Made by a program: the position numbers and the translations under genes. Positions 40,958 to 52,687 of a stretch of 64,000 bases of DNA are shown here, one piece after another; position 1 is the stretch's first letter; each line of letters begins with the position of its first letter. Below the pieces are notes generated by a model. That model made no database searches. It was not told the DNA's origin and saw nothing but the letters and a program-made list of their open reading frames with translations. Source of the stretch: Flammula alnicola (lineage: Eukaryota; Basidiomycota; Agaricomycetes; Agaricales; Strophariaceae); NCBI GenBank assembly GCA_015499995.1, contig JADNRV010000003.1, positions 1,302,001 to 1,366,000 of the forward strand, written 5' to 3'.

Positions 40958-43900
40958 CTAATTCGGCGAATGCATATTAACGTCAATCTCGATTATCTCT
41001 GGTTCCTCACCAAAGGAGGAGTTCGGTGCATTGGAGGTTACCTTCTGCTTCTTCTTTGGCCGTCTCTTCTTGTCTCGGAACAGCTGGATAATTTCGTGGC
41101 GAGGAATCGCACCTTCAAGATCGAACCACGAACCAAGAATAGTGGCAGAGCGAGTTGAGGAATCGGAAAGGGAGTGCCTGAGCTTGGAGACAGTGAGACC
41201 GCCACTGGAAAAGGCACGTTCGACATCCGTAGAGCTCGCTAAAATGAGAAAGATAAGATAAGTAAGAAGATTCTAATTTAACGATGGGACTTCGCACCAG
41301 GAATTGAGAGGAAATCCAAGGCCATGCGAGCAAGCGAGTGTCCTCCCTTGAGCATTGCCGACCAGTATGAAACAGGATCGAGGGTGCTGGACACGACGGG
41401 ACTAGCCAACCACTCCTCCAAGGCATCCCCGGGTGTTGATCTATCATTGAGGGCCGCAAAATACTTCTTCGCAGCGGCAAATCTCTGGGATAATGAAGTA
41501 AATTTCATCAGTAAGTGCATTAGAGGGAAAGCGCGAGAACCTACCTTGTCTGAAGCAATGGAGCCGCTGTCGCCTACTTGCCCAGTCGTAATGACAGCGG
41601 CCGGTTTGTAATTCATGTTCCATTCATCACGAACAAGCCTCTCTGCCTCTGTGATCCAATCGTGCTCCCATTTCGCTTTCACGAAGTAACTGGTCTTGTA
41701 CGCAGGATGTAGGACTGGATTTCGAAGTAATGAGTGACATTCAAATGAATTAAAGCGGAATAAATGGACGTACTCATGGCCAAACGATAGATAATGGAAT
41801 CGTCAGTGAGAGCATAATATTTGTTCAGCATTATTATCCCCCGAAGGGCTGAGTGCCGAACAACTGCAGGTAGGGTTGCGTCGTCCAGAAATTCGTCGAG
41901 TGCAACTGTGATGATATCGAAAATCGGGATTACCTCATGCACAAGGGGGATGTCGCTTCGGGATATCTGCTTCGTAGCGTAAAGAAAGACCTGAGATACA
42001 GATTCAAATGGCCGAAAAAAATCAGAACCAATAGATTAAGGTAGATATGGAATAAACTTACCTCGAGAATAGGCGAGAGTTTTTCTAATAACTCCCACTC
42101 CTTAGTCGACAACTGAAATCGAGCGAGACGAACACCACGCGGCTTGTTGTGCTCCCTTTTGACAGCGAGTGCTTTAAGGGGCTCTTTGAGATCAAGAGCG
42201 CGCTGAACAAGCTCGGCGGTGCTATTCCACCTTGTCTGCACATCCCGAATCATCAGCTTCGGCTCAACCCCTGCACGGCGACATTCTATCTCGAGGTCGG
42301 CCTTGAGTGTAGGGCTGTTGACAATCTTGTTCGCCAGACTACGAAGCTAATGTTATTTATTAATAAAAGTTGGATTTTGCAAAGAGAAAAGAAAGACCTT
42401 TGCAATAGCAATACGGCCGAGGGTAATGTCCTTGTCGGGGAGTGGATCGAGACGGCCGTCAAGTTCAACTTCATTGAGGATGTCATCTACCGTAGCCTGG
42501 TCGCTTGCAGCAACGTCAGCTGCAATATCTTCATTGGCATTCTGGATCTCCGGATCTTCATCGCCCACAAATCCATCGTTGTCAGTATCTTCCAGTGCTG
42601 CGAACTGAGCGTCCTCGTCGGCATCAGTGTCATCGGCGTCGGCATCATCTTTCTTCTTAATCTTTCGATTGAACTGAGAAAGAATGGCCTGTATATTTTT
42701 GAATGGTTAGAAACATTCTTATCACTTGTGAAATGTTACTTACCTTGACCACAAGGTTGAGTATATGTGCGAAGCATCAGACTCGTCCTTTGCTTCCCTT
42801 GAAATTCGGAAGGAGGTCGCCCAGCGAATCAACAAGCGTGTTGTTGTTGGATGCGTTATCAGCAATAAACGCAAGGATCTATTGATAGAAAAGGTCAATG
42901 ATACTATGCAATAAACATGATCAAGTAAGTTTACCTTATCCTGGATGCCAAATTCACGGAGGCTCTCGGAGATTCGTGCTGCTAGATACTCGCCGCTGTG
43001 AGCCTTGGTAACTCTTAAGTGTATACTGTTAACCAACCAGGATAAGCAGTAAAGCAATGAAAGACTTACTTAATAAAATCCAATATGATTGAGGCCATCT
43101 TCCCGTCAATCACCCAGTGAGCAGTGGTCCCGATGAAGGCAATAACCTGTGGTGAGGTCCATCCATCGGCGCAAATATGGATTTTACCAGGATATGCCTA
43201 GGAAAATGTAATTCAGCATAATTGAGCGAATAAATTATCAAGTGGCTTACGCGGAGAATCTCCCCAACTTTCTCTCGACTGACGGTGAAGATTTGCTTGA
43301 TGTCGAGTGAAACGGTGTGGCGAGAGGGTGTAACACAATTAGGATTGAGGTCGCGGAAGATGTCCAGCAACTCTGGATCTTGAACGATGGAGAACGGGCG
43401 CTTGCGGCGTGCAACCCACAAGGCGATCTTGAGGCGATGGGTTTCAGCATTGTAAGTCGATCCAGTTGAGAAGACGGCCATGGTTCGTGCTTCCTGAGAG
43501 TCTGAAGGTGTGCATCTATCTGCATGCCGCTTCAGGTTTGAGGTGGCTTCGTCATGGCGAGCGCGAACTATCCGAATAGAAGGAGACCTTGAAAGCATCA
43601 TTTAGTTTAATGTAAAAACAACCTTGCAAAAATCTGCGTACCGTTTGCACACAAAAATGTACTTGACCTTATCTCCCTCCTCAACGATTTCAGGAGGCAT
43701 ATTGTAGTGCGAATAGCATTCAGCCGACCATAACGCCATCTGTGCAGCTAGTAAAAGAATAAATTAGCAAAAGAAGTCTATCAGACCATGGAGAACTCAC
43801 CCAGGACCTCCTCATTGGTGCGAGTAGAAGTCTTGTAACGGTCCTCAAAGTTCTCGCGACGAGTCTTCGCAGCCTTACGTCCAGCTGTAGCCTGAGATTG

Positions 43901-44104
43901 AGTTGCAGATGCGGCCTGCGATTGAGTTGCAGATGCAGCCTGCGACTGAGCGTCCTCTCCATCTGAGGAGCGTTTGTCATGACCAGATTCATCGGAGGAG
44001 TCTTCTGAGTCCGTCGGAAGCCCCTGGGCGCGTAGGAAACGCTTGGAGGGCCTGCGATCTCGCTCCGACAGCTCTCGAGGTTCTAACGCAGCGCGAGGAG
44101 GCAT
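40958..44104 (-). pseudogene. hAT-2 transposase, multi-exon, one TGA
   Basis: It starts MPPRAALEPRELSERDRRPS at 44104 and has about 11 exons with ~50-65-nt introns. In order: a Ser/Gln-rich N-terminus with two ATQSQAAS repeats; AAQMALWSAECYSHYNMPPE; a BED-like finger (VCKR ... HDEATSNLKRHADRC); LDIKQIFTVSREKVGEIL; ICADGWTSPQVIAFIGTTAHW; AFIADNASNNNTLVDSLGD; an acidic DDADADDTDADED linker; LMIRDVQTRWNSTAELVQRA; DPVSYWSAMLKGGHSLARMA; and the dimerisation segment ASSTDVERAFSSGGLTVSKL. It ends NMHSPN at 40958. One in-frame TGA at 42777-42779 replaces the Arg codon CGA seen in hAT-1 at the same place (GRVRCFAH). Otherwise it looks intact, so it is inactive but recent. Confidence 0.85.
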
Positions 44105-45257
44105 GACAAGTGGTACTGAGTTGCGATGTCGTCAATGGAAATGAAATTCGCTGAAATGAACGAATTGAAGACTCACTGAATGCCTGATCTCTCTTTTAAA
44201 CCTTCAACCGTGTTCGTCTCTGAGCGGGCTCTGGCAAATGCAATCGATAAGTATTCTCTGAATCGGATTAGCGGAGTCGCGCGACTCGCGCCAGACAGTC
44301 CGAACTCACCTTTTTTTCGCTTTTCTTCTGAAAATGGATAACGGAGGACCGTCAGAGCCGACTTGATTTCCAATGAAAGGTGTGGCGCGAGTCACAATGG
44401 CCAGAGTTCCATACAGCATGACCGTGCGCTCGGACTGGAACCGCATGGTCAGAAAGACTTGATAACCTGTCAGGAGGAGTGTTGGTATAAGCAGACATGA
44501 ATACGATGGGCATGATAGATGATAACGCACCTCAACCTATCCCGAATTCCAAATTCCTATCCAGATATAGTGATAGGCATACTTGAAATCTAAGGAGACG
44601 GTCATGAGATAACAACACTGTCTGATCTCGAAGAAATGGGAGGAATCGAGCTGGATGGGAAGAAAGGGATTGTAGCGACAGTTTTATAGGATGTAGAGTG
44701 GTTGACGTGTCTTTTTGACTGAGAGAACTCTCACAAATGACAGCGGCGAACGTTCAAAGTCCAACATGATCTAAATTTAGGTCACATTAATCGGATGCCG
44801 CGGACTTTCAAAGCCGCTGCTGTCGCGTTGATCGAGCACTGATTAGTGGGCTCGTGAACACGTTAATCGGATGCCGCGGACATTGAAAGTCACTGCTGTC
44901 GCGTTGATCAAGCACTGATCAGTGGGCTCGTGAAGGTCAGTATCAGCGATATCGTAGTTTTCCTGCTCTTATCATCTCACAGGTATATCTTGTGATCCTC
45001 AAAAGGCCTCCGGATCTTTTCTGGACCACGCAGACGTTTATCGCCAACGCTCATGGGACCTGATTGCTTGCTGAGCCCTTTTTCTCGTCACGGAATCAGG
45101 AACGCCATAGACAAACACCATGCAAGCGAGATTGGGAGTTGGGGCGGGTAGCACCGTAGGAATGCATAAAACTGCATACAAGGTATGTTCGAACATATCA
45201 ATTTTCTTCGTTTACATTGCTAATTCTCTTTAACAATCGGTCGAACTTTGCTTCGTT
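44105..45257. other. hAT-2 internal non-coding region between divergent genes
   Basis: This lies between the two divergently oriented hAT-2 genes and should contain both promoters. A ~75-bp direct tandem duplication (TTAATCGGATGCCGCGGAC...GGGCTCGTGAA) covers 44788-44935. No further gene was recognised; the minus frames at 44173-44530 lack domains. Confidence 0.5.
44788..44935 (+). repeat. Two-copy ~75-bp tandem repeat
   Basis: The two copies differ at only a few bases, mostly C-T or G-A. Confidence 0.85.
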
Positions 45258-45750
45258 ATGACTAGTGAACAAACTCCGAGGCGATTAACATGTTCAACAC
45301 ATATTTATATGCTCCTAGTGGTTCGTAATCAGTTTAGTGCCTTCGTTATCTTTGAATTAATTATTAACCATTATAAACTAATCAGAAATTTGTATTCGAC
45401 GACTACAACTTTCGACACGGCATTCACAATGAGTGCACTCATCGACTACTTCAAAAGCTCTGTACTATTCAATCACTGCCTTTTGACATCGAGTTCAACC
45501 TTGCACTGGAGCGCGTCGTTCAAGATCTTCTGGCCAAATTGTACCGTGATTCCGCTGACAGAGAGGTGGGAGAATGGTTAGAGCCAATCTATGCATGCAT
45601 TCAGGTGTGTTCCTCTTGGTTTTCAGTCGATGTTTTCTTCCCTGACTTTCAATTTTATAAAGAATCATATCCTCAAACATGAAATGCTCACCACCAACGA
45701 TTCCGAGGCTGTCTCAGATGACGAGGAATGTCCCCCGCTTGTAGACTAAT
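45258..45750 (+). CDS. hAT-2 second gene: small spliced protein of unknown function
   Basis: Exon 1 is MTSEQTPRRLTCSTHIYMLLV (from ATG 45258). An intron of ~65 nt ends AATCAG at about 45391; exon 2 reads KFVFDDYNFRHGIHNECTHR, then FDIEFNLALERVVQDLLAKL and EVGEWLEPIYACIQ; a second intron ends at about 45661; exon 3 reads NHILKHEMLTTNDSEAVSD and ends DDEECPPLVD, stop TAA at 45748. The total is about 125 residues with an amphipathic middle and an acidic tail. It is divergent from the transposase inside the same TIRs. No family is recognised; the exon structure is my prediction. Confidence 0.5.
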
Positions 45751-46027
45751 TATGATTTACTACTCGAGTAGAAGGATCACAATTTACAAGCATTTCACAA
45801 GTCAAATTTCGCACTTAATTACATAGACCTGCCCGCTAAATAAGATCTATTTGCTCACGGAAATACAAGTACTTGTTACGAGTACTCGCTTGACCAGAAA
45901 TCTGGACTCGGACTTGCAGGCACTCGCAGTCGTGAGTAACTCGCACTCGTGAGTATGCTACTCATGAGTTTTCCCACGAGTTTACTTATGAGTACTTGCC
46001 GGAGACTCGCACTCGCGCTCAGCCTTA

Positions 46028-46620
46028 TGCTTTCATCGTGTCGAGCCCTAGTGACGCTGCTTGATGGGTGGCTATAACGACTATGATATTAATTCGATTG
46101 TTTGAGTGAATTTAAGCCTATGCATACCTCAAACAAGTGTACGAATATTGAACATTCCCTTTGTTATCTTCGACAATGGCCGGTGGCATTTTGAAGTGCT
46201 TATAGACATCGGACTTCCAGGACTTCATTTGCAACTCTAAAATTGCAGTTAGTGGGTAAAGAATAATAAGAAAGAAGTATGGCGTACCGAGGACCTTCTC
46301 TGGAGAAGTCGTCGAACACTTGTATCGAGCTTCAAACTTCGCACGTCGTTGGGCCTCCGTTGTCATAGAAATTGATGCAGTTGAGAGAGACTGGACTACA
46401 GACCCGGAGACAGATGGGGCCGTAGAGGGCACAGCTGAGGATGCAGCTGAGGGCGCAGGTGAGGAAAGGATCTCCACTTGTCCATCAGACTCGGACTCAG
46501 ATGAGCTCGAATCTGACTTTGAGGAATCCTCAGAGCCACTGGGTAGTCCCTGAGAGTGAAGTAAAGCCTTGGAAGGCTTCCGCACCCATTTCCCGGTGAC
46601 GACAGCAGATTGGAGCATAG
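46028..46620 (-). pseudogene. hAT-1 transposase, N-terminal part
   Basis: The minus frame starts MLQSAVVTGKWVRKPSKALL at about 46618, followed by a Ser/Asp/Glu-rich region and RRAKFEARYKCSTTSPEKVL. After an intron, MKSWKSDVYKHFKMPPAIVE and GNVQYSYTCLR follow; these correspond to the second exon of hAT-2. The next exon begins VTRARHDES and is cut by hAT-2 at 46027, continuing at 40690. The low-complexity N-terminus differs in sequence but not in layout from hAT-2. Confidence 0.78.
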
Positions 46621-47539
46621 AAAATTGCAGCGAGATTTGAGAGCAAGAACTGTTGATGGCTTAAAGGTAAGGTTCTTGAAATTTTACAAATATTAGGTGC
46701 GCTTTTATAGAATCAAGTAGAGATAACCGACGCACCATGGTCCAATTTGCATGCCTCATCTCAAAGCGAACCATAGAGGACACGGGACGCTGCATATTAA
46801 ATTAAGTTCACCAAAAAAAAGTGAGCGGTACGCCGTCGACTGTCGAAAATAATTGGCTGAATGACGAAATAATAAGAAATGAGCTGGTGACCAATTTCAC
46901 CTGCCGCTTTCACCACTGGGTCTATTCCGTTGTGTAGTGGCGACTTGCCTGCGAAGATAAGAAAAAGAAAAACTGACCACCTGAGTATGCACAACATGGT
47001 CAAAATGATCAGCATGACACGTACCTTATGATAAGGTAGCTGAAATTCGGAGTGCAAGGCCAAGAGCGAGGCCGGATGTTATAGATTTTGGCTGAGTAGC
47101 AATGGAGGGGGGGGAAGAAAGAAAGTAGTAAGAAGTGAGTAGGAGTGCTTTTATAAGACGGTCTTCTCTGTGGGTTACTAGGAAAAGACGTTAAGAAGGC
47201 CTTTGTATGTTATGACTGACAGAATAAGTTGGACAGCCTGAGATGTTTGCGGGCTTTGCGGGCTGCTGCTTGTCCTAAATTTAGAAGGCTATCTTATCAT
47301 CATCGCTGGCTGATATCAGCAGTCGATTAGCGCCTGGTCAAATGATTACCATCGGACTGAAACGGGGCTCCGTCCATCTCACTGAGTAGGAATGCGTACT
47401 GAATAATAGCATCATATAACTAACCGCTGGTTCGAACTTCGATGACCCAAATTCAGATCACAACCAACTTGGCATTGTAGACTCCAGATGGAGATGGTGG
47501 GCCAGAACATCTCTGTGGGTATTTTTATTTGTAGGCCAA
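46621..47539. other. Upstream region of hAT-1, no gene recognised
   Basis: It should include the hAT-1 promoter. I could not find the right TIR or a copy of the left flank ATTCCAAA. No coding signal was seen. Confidence 0.3.
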
Positions 47540-47876
47540 TGTTCTGAACTCATCATATATTTTTTTCTTCAGAATGCTGCAGTGGACTCTCGTCCAATCG
47601 GTACTCGGTGTATCTCTCACATCGTCGATCTTGTCATCAAAGGACATACCTTGCAGTTTGCCCTACTCCCTGGAGTGACAACGGAGATGTTGCCTGTGTT
47701 GAATCAGTTATGGGAGGAATTACGGATGGTGGGGGTAAATAACGGCTCTAACGACAAGGTTATTTCTGTTTTGAAACAGATCACAGACCTGATCTCAGTA
47801 AGTTCAGAGTTGGCGTGCACATTTCCGCATCTCTAATTGCCTGGATTGCAGAACCTACCCGTTTCAGCCACTGCGG
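47540..47876 (+). pseudogene. Exon fragment of an unknown gene, cut by the gypsy-2 LTR
   Basis: After an acceptor (TTCTTCAG at 47574) an exon reads AAVDSRPIGTRCISHIVDLV, QFALLPGVTTEMLPVLNQLW and NDKVISVLKQITDLIS, ends at a GT donor near 47799, and is followed by an intron of ~53 nt (acceptor ATTGCAG) and NLPVSATA, where the LTR begins. I do not recognise the family. It may be a second gene of hAT-1 or host sequence. Confidence 0.4.
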
Positions 47877-49651
47877 TGAAGAGACCGTGAGCGGCTAGCT
47901 GTGAACGGACTACTATTCTTCTTACCTGAGCTATTTTTAGCACTTAGTAAAGCTTATAATGTAGTCTAAATGTTACAAGTCTGGACATTACAATGACAAG
48001 ACTACTAAGGACTAGAGGAAACTATGCAAGATAACGAGGAATGCACAGTTTAATAAAGACATTATCATTAGTAACTATTGAGATACTAGTCAATACATCT
48101 AATGAAGTGTACGGAAATAGGCGCCTTTCAGTAATATCTTAACCATCCGGCCTATACAGCGAGGGCGCGGATCTCTAGATTAAAGAACGGACATCTAGGC
48201 ACACTACAGGACAGGTCGCATGACATTGCCGAGGGCATCAAGGACGGTGGAGCAGCCGGGGTAAAGCAGACGCCCATAAACGCGCCTGTAGCAACGCCGA
48301 TCAAAGCTCGGATCAGAGGGATACCTAATTGGGAACACATACCATATCGGGTAATAACTGGGTACAGGAAGATTTCCGGGGTGCATAGCTCAACACAGTG
48401 AGATCCCAGATGCATGCCGAAGGTACCAGAGTATCGGGTACAGAGGGTGAAGGGTTACAACCCTAATCACGAGCATTATCTCGGACAGAATGTGCGTGGA
48501 TTGCCCGAGCGTGCTGCTGCGTCTCCGACAAGACATAGGCGCTTCTATGCTCCGGTCAGCCCATAGCCAATGACAGGACAAGATACCAATGAAAATAAAA
48601 GGTCACGAGCCTGTATACCACGTGGTCGAGGAGGATTAAGTCTTAGGCACTTAAGTTAGCCGAGCTGATGACGATCTGAGCTCCCGATCCAACCAAAAAG
48701 GCATGATTGAGCAGACGCACATGGAAACTGTACTCCACAAGGCCGCCGCTCGCGCACAAATGCCCATAAATCTCTATATTCTTGTCATTGCATCTATGTA
48801 ATAATATATCATCTCAGTAGTATATAAGCAGCCCTGTAACACCATAGAACACAAGCAATTTACCACCCACGAGATACAAGCGCTTAAGAGTTATATCTTA
48901 AGTGTTTCACCTCTAAGTACCAAGTAGCTTCAAAGCGAGAGCCCATAATATAAAAAGAAACCAAGTAACGATATAAACGAACTGTTAAGACGAGAACATG
49001 TGTCTAAGTGATTCGCCAAGACAAGTAAAGAGAGTTATCAGCCAAGGAACCTGTCTAAGTGACTTGTTCAAAACCTACCCTTTGTCAAAGGACATCTGGG
49101 GACCTGGACTGTAGTGTCGGTAGACAAAGCGTCTACATGCCTCTGGCCATTGTTAAGGACTGTAGTGTCGGCGGATAAGACATCTGTGCGCCTCTTTCCA
49201 CAAGTATAGTTTTTGAGACAAGTAAAGACAAGTTAAAGGGCATAGAGCCATCTTCTCAATTGGAGAACAAGACAAAGTGAGATCAGTTAGCAGTTTGTGC
49301 ATAGAGCACTAGTTTCCGAGTACCAGACCAGCATTTACACAAGTCTATTGGACTTAAAATGACCCATTGACTATAAACGCGCCTAAGGCCTTGCCTGAGC
49401 CGTTACATAGTTAAACACCTTCTTTTATCGTGCACCTACTATCAGGTATCAATATTATAAAACTATTATCCTCCCCTTGGACGAACTAAGTCAACTAAAC
49501 ATTGATTTGGGTGTTTGAGTGTAGTAAATAGTTATTAAAAGTGAAGCAAGTCGGATTTGATAGTATCCCTTTAATAGACCTTACAAAGTCTATTGAAAGT
49601 GACTACTTGATTATCTAGTAGTTCACACACACCCCGCACTAAGCATCTTTA
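47877..49651 (+). repeat. 5' LTR of gypsy-2 (1.77 kb)
   Basis: It starts TGAAGAGACCGTGAGCGG and ends AAGCATCTTTA, two bases before the primer binding site, and is highly similar to 26505-28276. A TATATAAGCAGCC promoter element lies at about 48820. Short frames inside it have no counterparts with domains. Confidence 0.92.
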
Positions 49652-49653
49652 TC

Positions 49654-49671
49654 TGGAGCCCACCGCGAGGG
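49654..49671 (+). promoter_or_regulatory. Primer binding site of gypsy-2
   Basis: TGGAGCCCACCGCGAGGG is complementary to a tRNA 3' end (…GGTGGGCTCCA), two bases after the LTR. I cannot name the tRNA without a comparison. Confidence 0.7.
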
Positions 49672-50119
49672 GGGGTTTCTAAGATATTTGATACAGGTAG
49701 CGGTAAAAGAGGCGTCGATTATTGTACAGAAAGTCGTGCTTCAACCTGTATAGGATTTGATCGTTAACGGTTAAACCATACAAAATTGAGGGCTCAAGTA
49801 ATCCTAACAAGGGGAACAAGAGCGCCAATAAACCAGCGTCAGCGGTAGCATCTTCATCAGAGCACCAGCAGTGCGTACCACTTATAATTCGATAAGGGCA
49901 GGGACAGAACCTTTACCTTTACCGTTACCAAAGAAAAGAGAACCTTTCTCGAAAGAGAAAACCCCTCAGACTATAGCAGAAAGTCAGATCCTTAAATAAT
50001 ATTCAAAGCGCACCTCGCAGGATATTATCCAGGACGCTTCTGTACCTACACAAAGAGCGCCTCCCCACTAGAAGAGAAGATGAAGATATTACCCAAGAAC
50101 TTTTCCAGGCATCAAACGT

Positions 50120-51110
50120 ACCAACTAGATCTACTAAGATGGGTATGCCAGCACCAGGAACAAGAGATGCGCCGAAGTTTGATCCAGACAAGGAGTCCGA
50201 ATTGCTGAGATTTATATCTCGCATGAAGGATCTCTATTCTACTCATTCTATCATGGATGACAAGGAGAAAATAAGGCTCTAGGGAAATATGCCCCAGCAG
50301 AAACTGAAGCAGAATGGAGCGCATTTGATGAGTACAAAGCCGGAGTCTGGAAAGCTTTTAGAGATGAAGTCATAAAAAGCTATCCAGAAGCTGCCGCACT
50401 TGAAAGAGGCTGCTGCTATGGTTCAAGAAGATATGCGCAGAGAAAGCTGGGCGCATGGGATTCTAGGCAAGACCTACATGCTCTATTAGGCCTGAAACGA
50501 GCATTCGTTGCAGAAGCCGAAAAGCTGTTGTAACTCCAGCACTTATGTCAAATAAAGAGCTAGTAACGGAGTTCCTAGGATGCCTGTCGGAAGAATTTCA
50601 GCAAGACTGAAAGACAAGATGGACGATTGGCAGATGCAAAAGGGGCGTCTACAAGCACGAGACAGCACAACAGCTGCTGGAGAAACAGGGTGAAGATCAC
50701 TACAAATGGAAGAAGTGATTGAAACTGCGGTTATCATAGCGAGACGGTCCTCACAGCGCTCGAAAGGATGAGCAGGATTTGGTTCCGGAGCTTCGGGCGA
50801 ACGAAGAGAAGAACTATTAAAATAGAAGAGACTGTAGCCAGACTGGCGATTCCCTAAAAATCCAACAGCAGCAGCACAGGAGATGCGACAGTACAGCCAA
50901 GTGATGGACCGACGCTTTGAGCAGCTAATCTCAGCAATAAAAACTCAAGCGATCCAGCCACAGCAGGAACTCGCAACCTTACTCTTACCAACAACAATAC
51001 CCAGGAATAATGCGTATAGCCCAGGAGCTAGTAATAGCAGACAGTATCCGATGGGTGCTACTATTGCAAAGAAATGGGGCACAGGATGAATGAGTGTCCG
51101 CACGCACTTA
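50120..51110 (+). pseudogene. gag: Gypsy-2 gag relic with zinc knuckle
   Basis: The pieces are MGMPAPGTRDAPKFDPDKES, ELLRFISRMKDLYSTHSIMD, APAETEAEWSAFDEYKAGVW and FRDEVIKSYPEAAALERG, with several frameshifts, then YSQVMDRRFEQLISAIKTQA and the knuckle CYYCKEMGHRMNEC (51057-51098). The first pieces are the gag core of this gypsy lineage. Unlike chromovirus 1, decay here includes many indels. Confidence 0.75.
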
Positions 51111-51455
51111 AACACTTGGATCTGAAATGGATCAAGCATGTAGACAGGTGGTTAAAGCTACCTGATGGTTCCCGCTACTGACAGATGGTGAAAATCATGC
51201 AAAGAAGTGGTGGAGCAATTGTATAAAACTAGGCCAGGTATTGTACCAATGGCTAAAGTAAATATGCAATCCTTCTATCAGGGAAGCGACCAAACCAAGA
51301 AGTATGCTACAAGACATGCAAGACCCAAGGGTTTCGCAATATTAACGGGTTGGCACAGCTACTAGGAAGAGAGACCGTGGATAGAATGATAGCGGAAGAA
51401 AGGGAGCCCTCACCCCTGGATGGGATAGAGGAGGAAGAAGAGAACTGTCAGGTTT

Positions 51456-52649
51456 TTGAATAGTTCGAGGATGGGAAAGCCTGGGACTGCGAAGAAACCG
51501 ACCTCTTCCGGAAGACCCAAGGCTCCTGAGGACAGAAACCGCAAGAGTCAAGTAGAAATAGAAGAGTCAGAAGATGAGGAGAGCGATGAGCAAGAAGAGG
51601 AGGACGTGAGGAGAGGTCCACCCCGAAAAAGCAAAAGAGATCAAGTAGCGCCCAGGGTATTACCTAAAGCGGTAATTGATCCACCAAGGCCCAAGGAGTT
51701 GCCATATGTAGATGTCCCAGCATTGCGATATGTTGCACAACCTACAGGCGCACCTAAGCCTAGAGAAGTAGAAACAAGACCGGGGCCAGCATACAAAAAC
51801 CACGCACCCATAGAAGACGAAGTCAACTCAGAAAAGATATTGGCTGCTATCCTAGATACGCCAGTAACCATACCACTCAAGAACCTATTTGGTTCGCCTG
51901 ATAGTCCGGTCACTAAAGTGTTTGCTAAAAAGATAACCAAAACCAGACAGCCAGTCTTAATTGAGGAGGTTTTAGATGAGGAATATGAGAAGCCAAGAAG
52001 AAATGATGCTTCTGCGCCAAGGGTGACATTCACGCATGATCTACAGTTTAAGGACAATGAGATCGATGAATGGGCGGATACCATGCTGCAAAATCCTGAA
52101 TGGAATGTAGCGAGCGATCCTGTGTTACAGTTTATACAAGAACACGACGGGGCACTGCCGGATAAACCCATAGTAGCGAGAGAATCTCTTGCGCTTAGGT
52201 CTATCTATCCAAAGATCAATCAAATGGGCCAAGAGGAGGCTGTGGTCGATCCTGGCTCACAGATTGTGTCTATGGCAGAAGAAGTCGCTATTGAACTAGG
52301 CTTAACCTGGAACCCAGGAATTACGGTGAATATGCAGAGTGCGAACGGAACAATGAACAGGACGCTAGGTCTAGCATGGGACGTACCATTTAACCTTGGT
52401 GGACTCATACTCTACTTACAGGTTCACATCCTTAAAAATCCTGCGTACCGAGTTTTGTTGGGAAGACCGTTTGACGCGCTAACTCGGAGTGGGATTCAAA
52501 ATGAGATGGATGGTAGTCAAACTATCACTATCACGGATCCTAATACTGGAAAGCGAGTATGCCTACCTACGTATGAACGTGGTGAAAACCCTGTAGAATA
52601 CAGGAAGAAGCATCAGCAGACAACCCATGAACAAGCTCAGGCTTTTTAG
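51456..52649 (+). pseudogene. pol: Gypsy-2 pol part 1: aspartic protease
   Basis: A 397-codon open frame, Lys/Glu-rich at first (ESEDEESDEQEEEDVRRG), contains PVTIPLKNLFGSPDSPVTKV and the retropepsin-like core EEAVVDPGSQIVSMAEEVAI to YRVLLGRPFDALTRSGIQNE. The active-site motif reads DPGS rather than D(T/S)G, as I recall for this mushroom gypsy lineage. It stops at 52649 and pol continues in another frame from 52688. Confidence 0.75.
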
Positions 52650-52687
52650 ACAACCTCGAGGAATTTATCCCAGATGAAGGAGAGGTA

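Larger units (their letters stand above)
40691..46027 (-). mobile_element. hAT-2 element, complete with TIR and 8-bp TSD (5337 bp)
   Basis: The ends are TAAGGCTGATTGCGAGTGC on the left and TAAGGCTGAGCGCGAGTGC on the opposite strand at the right, followed inside by dense CTCGCGAGT/ACTCGC subterminal motifs (40700-40890 and 45865-46020). The TSD is TGCTTTCA. It encodes a multi-exon transposase on the minus strand (40958-44104) and a small spliced gene on the plus strand (45258-45750). Confidence 0.93.
31929..46620 (-). mobile_element. hAT-1 element, broken by KDZ and hAT-2 insertions
   Basis: The left end at 31929 reads TAAGGCTGGACACGAG, matching the first bases of the hAT-2 TIR (TAAGGCTGA). 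The flanking 8 bp (ATTCCAAA, 31921-31928) have no visible partner on the right, so the right end is not located; 46620 is only the transposase start. Transposase pieces run on the minus strand at 46620-46028, 40690-39796 and 33670-32212. Two insertions separate them: hAT-2 (40691-46027) and KDZ (33671-39795). Confidence 0.8.
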
